Positions 1 through 8,694 of a stretch of 21,719 nt of DNA are shown piece after piece (positions within the stretch are counted from its first letter, which is position 1; each line of letters begins with the position of its first letter). Both the position numbers and the translations under genes were made by a program. Origin of the DNA: Anaerolineae bacterium (GTDB taxonomy: Bacteria > Chloroflexota > Anaerolineae > JACIWR01); assembly GCA_021162125.1 (NCBI GenBank), contig JAGGZG010000187.1, forward strand, positions 1 to 21,719, read 5' to 3'. A model generated the notes under the pieces. That model was given only the letters and a program-made list of their open reading frames with translations. It made no database searches and was not told where the DNA came from.

Positions 1-236
1 ACCGTACACTTCTCAGGCGGAGCCGAAGCGAGTATCAGTACTTGAGAAAAGTCGGTGCTGCTGCCGAGCCTGGCGCTTCAGCCGGGCGGGGGGCGGATTT
101 CTCAACCACTGAGTATCCTGAGCGGAGCGTAGCGAAGTCGAAGGGTGCCTCCGCTCGCTTGTACCTGAAAGTGTCCGGTAGTGAGGCGGTAAGTCGAAGT
201 AACGCTGCTGTCAAAGAGAAAACCAACGGAGAGAGA
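1..236. other. Non-coding leader upstream of cobN with degenerate repeats
   Basis: I see no recognisable gene here. The cobN reading frame stays open back to position 42, but the translated stretch is low in complexity, runs through a GC-rich intergenic repeat at 116-144 and resembles no chelatase N-terminus. Degenerate relatives of that repeat appear at about 14-36 and 180-200. Positions 9-17 and 42-53 form an imperfect inverted repeat (acttctcag against cttgagaaaagt). I looked for a cobalamin riboswitch, expected ahead of such an operon, and found no B12-box-like segment. No convincing -35/-10 pair was found either, so the cluster promoter may lie further left. Confidence 0.55.
116..144 (+). 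repeat. GC-rich intergenic repeat, copy 1
   Basis: The unit begins TCCTGAGCGGAGCG and ends AGTCGAAGG. Two further copies lie in inverted orientation at 19277-19308 and 19341-19371. The copies share the ends almost perfectly and differ mainly in the middle. Short imperfect repeats of this look are common between genes in many environmental bacterial genomes and resemble REP-like elements. No transposase is nearby. This copy lies about 90 bases before the cobN start. Confidence 0.7.
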
Positions 237-3200
237 ATGAAAAGGTTCAAGGTCGCCTACTTGACCTACGACAGCAATGTCTTCCCCTTCATCTCGGCTG
301 TAAAGTCCCTCATCGAAGAAAAGGGGGAGTTCCTGGAGGTGTGCCTGCGCACCGGCAAAGACCTCGAGGATCCTGAACAGATCGAGGAGTTCATCAGGTT
401 TGTCAGGAGCTCAAACGTAGTGCTCATGCACCTCATGGGAGGGAAGAAAAACGTCCCTAACTTTGAGCGAATTGTTTCCTCCTTGAGGGAAAAAGGAGTC
501 CCGCTCTATGCCCAGGCCACCGCCGCCGAACACGACATCGAGCTTATGAACCTTTCTACCGTCGGAGAGGAGGAGTACCGTAAGATCTCAAAATATATGA
601 ACTACGGTGGAGAGGAGAACTTCGAGAACCTCCTTCTCTACCTGGCAGGGAAGTTCGCCGGGCTCAACTATGAGTTTGAAAAGCCGAAAAGCCCCCCCTG
701 GGAAGGGATTTACCACCCCGAGCTCGGCTACCTCCCCACCCTGAGGCAATACCTGCAGGAAAGATACACGCCCGGAAGACCTACCGTGGGAATCTGGTTC
801 TACCAGGGCTGGTGGCGGTCGGGGAACACCGCCTTCGTGGACAAATTGATCGAGGAAATCGAAGGACGGGGGGCGAACGTCATCCCGGTGTTCCTCTATT
901 CCGTAAAGGACGTGGACCTGGGCACAAAAGGGCCGCAATGGGTCCTCGAGAGTTACTTCATGAAAGACGGTAGACCCCTGATAGACGTCCTGATAAGCTT
1001 CTTGATGTTTTCTCTCTCCATGCGGATGACTAAAATGCCAGAGGGCATGGAGACCCTGCCAGAAGAGCATAAGGGCTTTCTGAGGAAGCTTCGGGTACCG
1101 GTGATAAAGGCGATCTTGACCTACAACTCGCCTGAGGAATGGGCAGAAAGCCAGCAGGGATTGAATCCCATTGATGTGACCATGAGCGTGGCCATGCCGG
1201 AATTCGACGGAATGCTCATCACCATTCCCGTGGCAGCAAGGAAGATCTCAGAGATAGATCCGCTCACCGGCGCCAAGATCGTAAGACATGAGCCCATCTC
1301 AGAAAGGGTGCAGAAACTCGTTCGCCTCGCCCTTAATTGGGCCAGGCTGCGACATGTCCCGAACTCGGAGAAAAAAGTGGCCATCATCCTCCACAATTAT
1401 CCGCCACGGAACGATCAGATAGGCACCGCCTTTGGCCTGGATTCCCCGGCCTCGGTGGTGAACATCTTGAGGGAACTGAGAGAGGAAGGATACCTCCTCG
1501 ATCATCTTCCAGAGAGCGGGCAAACCCTGATCGAGCAGCTTTTGTCCCGTTTGACCAACGACCGAAAATGGCTTGCCCTCCGGGAACTGGCCAGCCGGGC
1601 CGTGGACGCAGTGCCCCTGGAGCAGTACCTGGAGTGGTTCGAAGAGCTTCCCCCGCAAGTTCGAGAGAGAATGATCGAGGCCTGGGGAGAGCCGCCGGGA
1701 AAGCTGTTCAGCTACCAGGATCGGTTGCTGATCCCCGGGATTATCAACGGCAACATCTTCATCGGGCTTCAGCCACCACGGGGATTTCTGGACGACCCGT
1801 CGGCCATCTATCACAGCCCTGAGCATCCTATCCCCCATCATTATTATGCCTATTATCGCTGGATAAGGGACATCTTCGGCGCCCATGTGGTCATGCACAT
1901 CGGAAAGCACGGCTCCCTGGAATGGCTTCCCGGCAAATCGGTGGGCCTCTCGAGCAGGTGTTTCCCCGACATAGCCATCTCCGACCTTCCCAATATTTAC
2001 CCTTATATCATCAACAATCCCGGTGAGGGAACCCAGGCGAAGCGCAGGAGCTACTGCTGCATCATTGAGCACCTGGTTCCGGTGATGCACAACGCCGATT
2101 CCTACGACGAGCTGGCCGAACTTGAGGTTCTTTTGAAGGATTATCGTCAGGCCATCGTGGAAGACAAAGGCAAGACCCCTCAGCTCAAGGAGATGATCTG
2201 GGAGAAAGTAGCCCGGGCAAAGCTGGATCACGATCTGGAAACGAGCAAAGAGGAAGCCTTCTCCGACTTTGACAAATTCTTGGAGAGACTTCACGGCTAC
2301 ATAAACGAGCTTTCGGACACTCAAACAAGAGATGGGCTTCATATCCTCGGCGAACCACCGGAGGACGAGCGTTTGGATGAGTTCCTGGTTGCCCTGACCA
2401 GGCTACCCAACGGAGACGTGCCTTCGCTGAGGGAATCCCTGGCCCAGGCGAAGGGTTACGAATTCGAGGAACTTCTCGAAAACCGAGGAAGGCTGCGCCC
2501 CGATGGGAGAACGAACGGGGAGATAATACAGGAGCTGAACGGACTCTCCCTCCAGCTTGTGAAAGAGCTTCACGATGAAGACTTTGACACAAGAAGCGTC
2601 GAGGCCATAACGGGCAAAGTTCTGGGTCAGGAGGGGCCAAAGGTGACGAGAGTGCTGGCCTACATCGCCAATTCCCTCGTGCCCAGAATAACCGCCACCA
2701 CCGACGAGCTAACCAACGTCCTGCTTGCCTCCGGTGGTGACTTCGTTCCCCCTGGCCCTTCCGGCGCCCCGACAAGGGGAATGGCTGACATCCTCCCCAC
2801 AGGGAGGAACTTTTATTCCGTTGACCCCAAGGCTATACCCTCCCCTGCCGCCTGGCGGGTGGGCATGGCTATGGGTAACGCGCTATTGGAGCGTTACCTG
2901 AGCGACGAAGGGAAATACCCCGAGAGCGTTGGCATCGTTATCTGGGGATCGCCCACCATGCGTACCAAGGGCGATGACATTGCCGAGGTCCTCTATCTCA
3001 TGGGGGTGAAACCTGAATGGGAGGAGAGAAGCGGAAGGGTGAAGGGCCTGCAGGTCATCCCCCTCGAAGAGCTGGGGCGTCCCCGCATAGATGTTACCCT
3101 CCGTATAAGCGGCCTTTTCCGGGATGCCTTCCCCAATATCGTCCATCTCATTGATGAGGCAGTGGAGCTTGTGGCCAATCTGGACGAGCCTCCGGATGTG

Positions 3201-4007
3201 AACTACCTGGCCAAGCACGTTTGGAAGGAGGTGGAAGAGAAGATCGCCCAGGGGATGAACCCAGAGCAGGCAAGAGTGGAGGCATCCTACCGAATTTTCG
3301 GATGCAAACCCGGGGCCTACGGCGCCGGAGTAAGCGACGCCATCGAGGCAAGGAACTGGAAGGACGAAAAAGACCTGGGGGAGATATACGTGGTCTGGGG
3401 AGGGTACGCTTACGGGAGGAAAGATTACGGAGCAGCGGTTCCCGAGGAGTTCGAGCGCCGCTTGAGCAGGCTGGATCTTACGGTTAAGAACGAGGACACC
3501 CGCGAATATGACATGCTGGACGGCGACGATTTCTATTCCTACCACGGAGGTATGATCGCCGCGGTCAAGGCTTTCAAAGGGGAGGTGCCACGCTCCTACA
3601 GCGGTGATAGCTCAGATCCGGAAAGAGTCAAGATAAGGAGCACAGCTGAGGAAACAAAATACATCTTCAGGGCCAGGATTTTAAATCCAAAGTGGATTGA
3701 GAGTCTGAAGCGACATGGCTACAAAGGGGCAGCCGACCTCTCTCGAGTAGTAGACATCACCTTCGGATGGGATGCCACCGCCGAAGTCCTGGAAGACTGG
3801 ATGTATGAGGCGCTGGCTCGAAAATACTCCCTGGACCAGGAGATACAGGAATGGCTGAAGAGAGTAAATCCTTATGCTTTGCAGAACATCGTCGAGAGGT
3901 TGCTTGAAGCCATCGAACGCGGGATGTGGCAGGCAAGTGAGGAGATGAAGGAAGAGCTTCGCCGAGTCTACCTTGACATCGAAGGCTTGCTCGAGGGAGG
4001 CTCTTGA
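237..4007 (+). CDS. cobN: CobN / magnesium-chelatase H-type large chelatase subunit
   Basis: This is the large, tetrapyrrole-binding subunit of a class I ATP-dependent metal chelatase, about 1256 residues, full length for the family. The family hallmark is the block HIGKHGSLEWLPGK at residues 554-567, followed by a stretch ending NNPGEGTQAKRRS. I chose the ATG at 237 because GGAGAGAG (228-235) precedes it and the protein then begins MKRFKVAYLTYD, a normal family start. The frame is open 65 codons further back but only through repeats. CobN normally works with AAA+ partners (CobS/CobT or ChlI/ChlD), and none is in the window. Arginine is encoded by AGA/AGG about as often as by CGN, unlike the genes after 5650. 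CobN and BchH/ChlH are hard to separate by eye. The B12 context favours cobalt, while another metal or a side role remains possible. Confidence 0.88.
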   Translation: MKRFKVAYLTYDSNVFPFISAVKSLIEEKGEFLEVCLRTGKDLEDPEQIEEFIRFVRSSNVVLMHLMGGKKNVPNFERIVSSLREKGVPLYAQATAAEHDIELMNLSTVGEEEYRKISKYMNYGGEENFENLLLYLAGKFAGLNYEFEKPKSPPWEGIYHPELGYLPTLRQYLQERYTPGRPTVGIWFYQGWWRSGNTAFVDKLIEEIEGRGANVIPVFLYSVKDVDLGTKGPQWVLESYFMKDGRPLIDVLISFLMFSLSMRMTKMPEGMETLPEEHKGFLRKLRVPVIKAILTYNSPEEWAESQQGLNPIDVTMSVAMPEFDGMLITIPVAARKISEIDPLTGAKIVRHEPISERVQKLVRLALNWARLRHVPNSEKKVAIILHNYPPRNDQIGTAFGLDSPASVVNILRELREEGYLLDHLPESGQTLIEQLLSRLTNDRKWLALRELASRAVDAVPLEQYLEWFEELPPQVRERMIEAWGEPPGKLFSYQDRLLIPGIINGNIFIGLQPPRGFLDDPSAIYHSPEHPIPHHYYAYYRWIRDIFGAHVVMHIGKHGSLEWLPGKSVGLSSRCFPDIAISDLPNIYPYIINNPGEGTQAKRRSYCCIIEHLVPVMHNADSYDELAELEVLLKDYRQAIVEDKGKTPQLKEMIWEKVARAKLDHDLETSKEEAFSDFDKFLERLHGYINELSDTQTRDGLHILGEPPEDERLDEFLVALTRLPNGDVPSLRESLAQAKGYEFEELLENRGRLRPDGRTNGEIIQELNGLSLQLVKELHDEDFDTRSVEAITGKVLGQEGPKVTRVLAYIANSLVPRITATTDELTNVLLASGGDFVPPGPSGAPTRGMADILPTGRNFYSVDPKAIPSPAAWRVGMAMGNALLERYLSDEGKYPESVGIVIWGSPTMRTKGDDIAEVLYLMGVKPEWEERSGRVKGLQVIPLEELGRPRIDVTLRISGLFRDAFPNIVHLIDEAVELVANLDEPPDVNYLAKHVWKEVEEKIAQGMNPEQARVEASYRIFGCKPGAYGAGVSDAIEARNWKDEKDLGEIYVVWGGYAYGRKDYGAAVPEEFERRLSRLDLTVKNEDTREYDMLDGDDFYSYHGGMIAAVKAFKGEVPRSYSGDSSDPERVKIRSTAEETKYIFRARILNPKWIESLKRHGYKGAADLSRVVDITFGWDATAEVLEDWMYEALARKYSLDQEIQEWLKRVNPYALQNIVERLLEAIERGMWQASEEMKEELRRVYLDIEGLLEGGS

Positions 4008-4927
4008 TGGAGGCCCATCGGAGCATTGCAGCGACACCTTTTATCAAGGATCCAAGGGGAATGATCCTTATTGAAAATCTAACCAAAGTCTATGGGGCTA
4101 TCAAAGCGGTGGACAGCCTGAGCCTGAAGGTGGAGCCTGGCGAAATCTTCGGCTTTCTGGGCCCCAACGGCGCCGGGAAGACCACCACCATCCGCATCCT
4201 CACCACCCTCACCAAACCAACGTCAGGCCGGGCCTGGATAAACGGCTTTGAGGTAACAAGGCAACCCTACGAGGTGAAAAAGCAGTTCGGAGTGGTGCAG
4301 CAACATCTTAGTCTCGACCGTGAGCTTACAGTGTGGGAGATAATGGAACTTCATGGCCGATTGCACCACATAAAATCAGGAGAGCGCAGGAGAAGGATTG
4401 AGGAGCTACTGGAGTATGTAGAACTCTGCGAGCACGCCAGGAGAAAAGTGAGGGATCTCTCCGGCGGGATGAAGCGGAAGCTCATGATTGCCCGCGCCTT
4501 GCTCCATCGGCCCAGACTACTTCTCCTCGACGAGCCCACAATAGGGCTGGACGCTGAGACGAGGCGGCGGATTTGGCAGCTCATAAGGCGACTTAACTCC
4601 GAAGGAACCACGATCTTCCTTACCACCCATTACATTGAGGAAGCAGAGGCACTTTGTCACCGCGTGGGGATTATCCATCAGGGGAAGCTCATTGCCCTCG
4701 GACAACCTCTGGAACTTCGCCTTCGCCTGGGGGAGTTTGCCGTCGAGGTTCTCTTTGACGGCCAGGTGCATTACCACTATTTCCAGTCCAGAGAAGAGGC
4801 AAAAGCCTACGTTAGGAACCTGCCTTCAGAAATCAAGGCCATAGTCGTGCGGGAGTCCAACCTGGAGGACGTCTTCGTAGAACTCACGGGGAGAAAGGTC
4901 GAAGATGCTGAGAATCTTGTGGGATAG
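4007..4927 (+). CDS. ABC-2 type exporter, ATP-binding protein (DrrA-like)
   Basis: This is the ATPase of an ABC-2 exporter, 306 residues. Walker A is GPNGAGKT at residues 52-59, the Q-loop is at Gln98-Gln99, the signature LSGGMKRKL at 151-159, Walker B LLLLDEP at 171-177, and an H-loop TTH follows. The C-terminal extension after the ATPase core is typical of the daunorubicin/NatA-like group. The start codon overlaps the cobN stop as TGATG, with GGGAGG at 3995-4000 at ideal spacing. A later ATG at 4061 would give the more usual MILIENLTKVYG start, but its only Shine-Dalgarno-like sequence abuts the codon. The next gene, a permease, overlaps its end, so the two surely form one transporter. The substrate cannot be read from sequence. 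Linkage to cobN suggests a metal or tetrapyrrole, but this is only inference. Confidence 0.9.
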   Translation: MEAHRSIAATPFIKDPRGMILIENLTKVYGAIKAVDSLSLKVEPGEIFGFLGPNGAGKTTTIRILTTLTKPTSGRAWINGFEVTRQPYEVKKQFGVVQQHLSLDRELTVWEIMELHGRLHHIKSGERRRRIEELLEYVELCEHARRKVRDLSGGMKRKLMIARALLHRPRLLLLDEPTIGLDAETRRRIWQLIRRLNSEGTTIFLTTHYIEEAEALCHRVGIIHQGKLIALGQPLELRLRLGEFAVEVLFDGQVHYHYFQSREEAKAYVRNLPSEIKAIVVRESNLEDVFVELTGRKVEDAENLVG

Positions 4928-5651
4928 CTACTCGATCTGGTGGGCCGACCTGATGATCTTAAAACACTTGTGGCAGAGATTCCTCATCACCAGTCTCATG
5001 AGCCCCGTCCTGTATCTCCTCGCCTTCGGCTTCGGCCTGGGGCGAGGGATCAGGGTCGGAGAGGTGAACTATCTGGAATTCGTCATCCCAGGGCTCATCG
5101 CCCTCACCGCCATGAACACGAGCTTCAACGGGGCAGGGATGAAGCTCAATGTAGATCGGCTTTTCTACAAGGCTTTCGACGAGATCCTGATGGCCCCGGT
5201 GAGCCCCGTTTCGGTGGTTTTAGGCAAATCGCTGATAGGGGTGCTGCGAGGGTTGATCTCCTCGCTTGCCTTCCTCGCCATAGGTCTGGCCTTCTCTCCA
5301 CTCAGGATAAGCTTTCTCTTCATCCTTTCACTCTTGCTTAGCTGTTTTGCCTTTGCCTTCGTAGGAGTCCTTGCCGCCTTGCTCGCCCAGTCTCACCAGG
5401 ACATGTCCACCTTCAGCAGGGTTGTCCTCATGCCGATGGCCTTCCTCGGCGGGACCTTCTTCTCCCTGGAGCATCTTCCCGGATGGCTCAGAGTGACCAT
5501 CTACCTTATGCCCCTGCTCCATTCTAATCGCTGCCTCAGGGCCGAGGCCCTGGGCCAGACCTTTCCCTGGATCTCATTCCTGGTGCTTATCGCTTTTGGA
5601 CTCGTCTTCTTCCTCGCTTGCCTCTTTGCGCTTCGGAGAATGAGCACATGA
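4905..5651 (+). CDS. ABC-2 type exporter, permease protein (DrrB-like)
   Basis: This is the membrane partner of the preceding ATPase, 248 residues, with about six hydrophobic segments in the usual ABC-2 layout. A first helix lies around residues 28-46, and a last helix precedes the short basic C-terminus LRRMST. The cytoplasmic stretch DEILMAPVSPVSVVLGK matches the conserved loop of NodJ/DrrB-type permeases. The ATG overlaps the ATPase gene by 23 bases and is preceded by AAAGG at 4894-4898, six bases upstream. The stop overlaps the likely cbiC start as ATGA. Base and codon use resemble cobN and its ATPase rather than the following cbi genes, so cobN and this transporter look like one module. 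Confidence 0.88.
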   Translation: MLRILWDSYSIWWADLMILKHLWQRFLITSLMSPVLYLLAFGFGLGRGIRVGEVNYLEFVIPGLIALTAMNTSFNGAGMKLNVDRLFYKAFDEILMAPVSPVSVVLGKSLIGVLRGLISSLAFLAIGLAFSPLRISFLFILSLLLSCFAFAFVGVLAALLAQSHQDMSTFSRVVLMPMAFLGGTFFSLEHLPGWLRVTIYLMPLLHSNRCLRAEALGQTFPWISFLVLIAFGLVFFLACLFALRRMST

Positions 5652-6337
5652 GACCCACACTCCGCCTCGGTCTGGAGACCTTCGGCGAGCAGGGGACGTC
5701 TAGCATGAACACATTGCCGCAGGAAATCGAGAAAGAGAGCTTTCGCCTCATCCTGGCCGATATGGGAGCGCACAGCTTCTCCCCGGAGGAGTTGGCCATC
5801 GTGGTGCGGGTCATCCACGCCACGGCCGATTTCGACTTCCGGGAGACCATACGCTTCCATCCGCAGGCGGTGAGGGCCGGGGTGACGGCGTTGCGCCAGG
5901 GTTGCACCATCATCGCCGACGTGCGTATGGTCGAGGTGGGCATTTCCGTCGAGATACTGTCCCGCCTGGGTGGGCGGACGATATGCGACGTCCGACATCC
6001 CCAGGTCTGTGAAGAGGCCCGCGCCCTGGGGTTGACCCGCTCCGCCGTAGCTATGCGCCGCAACGCCCGGCACATCCAGGGTAGCATCGTGGCCGTCGGC
6101 AATGCACCCACCGCTTTGCTGGAGGTCATCCGCCTGGTGCGGGAGGAGGGAATCCACCCGGCCCTGATCATCGGTGTGCCGGTGGGTTTCGTCAACGCCG
6201 CCGAATCCAAAGAGGAGCTGCTGACGCTGGATGTGCCCTATATCACCACCCTGGGCCGCAAAGGGGGCTCCCCGGTGGCCGTGGCCATCGTCAACGCCCT
6301 GCTGAGGTTGGCGAGTTATGAGCGAGATGATGGGTAA
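5648..6337 (+). CDS. cbiC: Precorrin-8X / cobalt-precorrin-8 methylmutase CbiC
   Basis: The enzyme moves the methyl group from C-11 to C-12 of cobalt-precorrin-8, giving cobyrinic acid. The family motif VRVIHATADFDF carries the catalytic histidine (His57 from the start used here), and the downstream segment VGNAPTALLEV with GVPVGFVNAAESKEEL is diagnostic. Two starts are plausible. ATG 5648 overlaps the permease stop (ATGA) and has GGAGAA at 5634-5639, giving 229 residues. ATG 5705 has AGGGGA at 5691-5696 and gives 210 residues, closer to the usual family length. The 19 extra residues are not conserved-looking. CGN codons dominate for arginine from here on, unlike upstream. Confidence 0.94.
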   Translation: MRPTLRLGLETFGEQGTSSMNTLPQEIEKESFRLILADMGAHSFSPEELAIVVRVIHATADFDFRETIRFHPQAVRAGVTALRQGCTIIADVRMVEVGISVEILSRLGGRTICDVRHPQVCEEARALGLTRSAVAMRRNARHIQGSIVAVGNAPTALLEVIRLVREEGIHPALIIGVPVGFVNAAESKEELLTLDVPYITTLGRKGGSPVAVAIVNALLRLASYERDDG

Positions 6338-7466
6338 TCGGGCCCGCAGAAGCCGTGTGGATAACACCTGGCGCAAACCAGGCTTACGGGAAGGCTTTAC
6401 GACGAGCGCCTGCGCTGCAGCATCGGCGGCCGCCGCCACCCGTGCTCTTCTCACCGGGGAGCCCGTATCCGAGATAACGATTGACCTGCCGGCGAAGAAG
6501 AACGTTCTCTTTCACATCGTGCGCTGCGAGTTCGGGCCCGGTCGGGTGACCTGCGGCACCATCAAGGACGCCGGGGACGACCCGGATGTCACCGACGGCG
6601 CCGAGATCCGGGCCACCGTCGAATGGCGGGAATCGCCCGGGGTGCTGATCACCGGCGGGGAAGGTGTCGGCGTCGTCACCAGGCCGGGCCTGCCGGTGCC
6701 AGTCGGCGAGCCGGCGATCAATCCCGGTCCCCGGCGTATCATCACCAGGGCCGTGATGCAGGAGGCCAAGGCTGTGCTGGGGGAGCGGGGTCTGAAGGTG
6801 ACCATCAGCGTCCCTGGAGGGGAAGAGCTGGCCCAGAAGACCCTGAACCCCCGCCTGGGCATCGTGGGCGGCATTTCCATCCTGGGGACGACGGGCATCG
6901 TCAAGCCCTTCTCGGTGGCGGCTTACCGGGCGAGCATCTACCTGGAATTGAAAGTGGCGGCGAGCAACGGCCTGCGGCGGGCCGTGCTGTCCACCGGCAG
7001 CCGCAGCGAGAGATATGCCCTATCCCTCCTCCAGGCAACGTCTGAGCTGGGATTCGTGCAGGTGGGGGATCACGTCGGATACGCCCTCAGGCAGGCCCGC
7101 CGGTTGGGGTTCAGGCGGGTTATCATCGCCGGGATGATAGGCAAGATTTCCAAGCTGGCTCAGGGCCGGATGCACACCCACGTCAGCGAGGGCGGCGTAG
7201 ACCTGGATTTCCTGGCCCATCTGGCCAGACGGCTGGGTGCCGATGAGGACCTGATGGAGCGCATTCGGGCGGCGAACACGGCCCGCCACGTCCAGGTGAT
7301 GTTGCGCCAGGCCGGTATATCGGGCCTGGAAGAACTGCTGGCCCGGCGGGCGGCCGAGAGAGCCTTTGCCTTCGTCGAAGGGGCTTTTCCCATAGAGGTG
7401 TGGCTCTTTGACATCGGCGGCGAACTGCTGGGGAAGGGGAAAGCAGGAGGTGAAGATGGCGCATAA
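6318..7466 (+). CDS. cbiD: Cobalt-precorrin-5B C1-methyltransferase CbiD
   Basis: CbiD methylates C-1 of cobalt-precorrin-5B in the anaerobic pathway. It does not belong to the canonical precorrin methyltransferase fold, and its presence marks the oxygen-independent route. The N-terminal motif GFTTSACAAASAAAA and the C-terminal block GKISKLAQGRMHTHVSEGG are typical of the family, and the length (382 residues) is normal. The gene overlaps cbiC by 20 bases. ATG 6318 has only a weak GAGG at 6304-6307. ATG 6327 or 6330 are possible alternatives and would change only a few residues. Confidence 0.94.
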   Translation: MSEMMGNRARRSRVDNTWRKPGLREGFTTSACAAASAAAATRALLTGEPVSEITIDLPAKKNVLFHIVRCEFGPGRVTCGTIKDAGDDPDVTDGAEIRATVEWRESPGVLITGGEGVGVVTRPGLPVPVGEPAINPGPRRIITRAVMQEAKAVLGERGLKVTISVPGGEELAQKTLNPRLGIVGGISILGTTGIVKPFSVAAYRASIYLELKVAASNGLRRAVLSTGSRSERYALSLLQATSELGFVQVGDHVGYALRQARRLGFRRVIIAGMIGKISKLAQGRMHTHVSEGGVDLDFLAHLARRLGADEDLMERIRAANTARHVQVMLRQAGISGLEELLARRAAERAFAFVEGAFPIEVWLFDIGGELLGKGKAGGEDGA

Positions 7467-8694
7467 GGTGCTCGTCGTGGGGGTGGGGAGCGAAGGGCCG
7501 GCCGGCCTCCCCCTCGTCCTGCAGAACCGGATTGCGCAGGCGGATTTGCTCTGTGGAAGCGAGCGGCTGCTGGAACACTGGGCCGGCCTGCAAGTCGAGA
7601 AGATGATCATCCGGGCGAACATCCCGGAACTTGTCGAGCGGCTTCGTCGCCGGGGGGAGGCCCGGGTCGTGGTGCTGGCTTCGGGCGACCCGGGCTTTTA
7701 CGGCATCGCCGGGACGCTTCTGCGCTATCTGCCTGCCGACGAGCTGGAGATCGTGCCCCACGTCACCTCCCCGCAGCTCGCCTTCGCCAGGGCGGGTATT
7801 CCCTGGAGCGATGCCATTTTCACCAGCGCCCACGCCCGGCCTCTGGCCGAGGTCGTGGGCTGGGCCCGGCGTGCGCCCAAACTGGGCATCCTCACCGATC
7901 ATAAGCACACGCCGGCCCTGATCGCAAAGACTTTGCTGGCGGCGGGGATAGAGGATTGTCGGGCCATCGTGGCCGAGAACCTGGGCCTGCCCGATGAGCA
8001 GCTGACCGACACCCGCCTGTCGGCGTTGCCGGGGATGGAATTTTCACCGCTGAACGTGCTGTTGCTGATACACGACCCGGACTGGCGACCTCAACCCGTC
8101 TTCGCCCCCCGCCCCGCCGAAGCCTATGCCCATCGGCGCGGCCTCATAACCAAGGCGGAAGTACGGGCGCTGATACTGGCCCGCCTGTCGCTGGGCGAAA
8201 CCGATATCGCCTGGGACATCGGGGCGGGCAGCGGGGCGGTGAGCATCGAGATGGCCCTGCTCGCCTGGCGCGGACAGGTGTTCGCCGTGGAGCAGAATGC
8301 CGAAAACCTCGCTTACCTGCGGGAGAACATCTCCCGTTTCAGGGTCCTGAACGTGGAAGTGGTGGTGGGGAGCGCGCCAGCCGCCCTGGAGGGCTTGCCG
8401 CAGCCAGATGCGGTCTTCATCGGGGGAAGCGGAGGGCAAATGCAGGGGATACTGGACGTGGTCTGCCGCAGGCTCCGGCCAGGAGGACGGATTGTGCTCA
8501 GCGTCGTCACTCTGGAGAACCTGAACGAAGCGGTCGGCGGCCTGAAAGCCAGGGGGTTCGCGGCCGAGATGACGCTCGTCAACGTGGCCCGCAGCAAAAG
8601 CATAGCCGACCTCACCCGTTTCGAGGCTCTGACGCCGGTGTTCGTGGTGACCGGAACACTTGCGCCGGGAAAGGGAGAGGAAGATGACCGTTGA
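7456..8694 (+). CDS. cbiET: Fused CbiE-CbiT (CobL-type) precorrin-6Y/7 methyltransferase and decarboxylase
   Basis: A 412-residue fusion. The N-terminal half (about 1-205) is the CbiE methyltransferase acting at C-5, with GVG near the start and ASGDPGFYGI at residues 75-84. The C-terminal half (about 225-412) is CbiT, which methylates C-15 and decarboxylates the C-12 acetate. It begins ITKAEVRALIL and has the AdoMet loop DIGAGSGAVSIEMA from Asp254. The start at ATG 7456 is fixed by AGGAGG at 7445-7450, five bases away, and overlaps the end of cbiD. The frame is open further upstream but without a better start. The fusion is common in anaerobic-pathway bacteria, and CobL is the aerobic counterpart. 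Confidence 0.95.
   Translation: MAHKVLVVGVGSEGPAGLPLVLQNRIAQADLLCGSERLLEHWAGLQVEKMIIRANIPELVERLRRRGEARVVVLASGDPGFYGIAGTLLRYLPADELEIVPHVTSPQLAFARAGIPWSDAIFTSAHARPLAEVVGWARRAPKLGILTDHKHTPALIAKTLLAAGIEDCRAIVAENLGLPDEQLTDTRLSALPGMEFSPLNVLLLIHDPDWRPQPVFAPRPAEAYAHRRGLITKAEVRALILARLSLGETDIAWDIGAGSGAVSIEMALLAWRGQVFAVEQNAENLAYLRENISRFRVLNVEVVVGSAPAALEGLPQPDAVFIGGSGGQMQGILDVVCRRLRPGGRIVLSVVTLENLNEAVGGLKARGFAAEMTLVNVARSKSIADLTRFEALTPVFVVTGTLAPGKGEEDDR

Noticed and set aside
1..236. Possible cobalamin riboswitch ahead of cobN
   Set aside because: The CAACCACTG at about 103-111 loosely recalls a riboswitch segment, but no B12-box-like sequence or other conserved core blocks were found.
42..236. N-terminal extension of CobN by 65 residues
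   Set aside because: The stretch translates a known-type intergenic repeat and is low in complexity; the ATG at 237 has a ribosome binding site and gives a normal family N-terminus.
1299..2342. Minus-strand frame of 347 codons inside cobN
   Set aside because: It is antisense to the conserved chelatase core and has no domain of its own.
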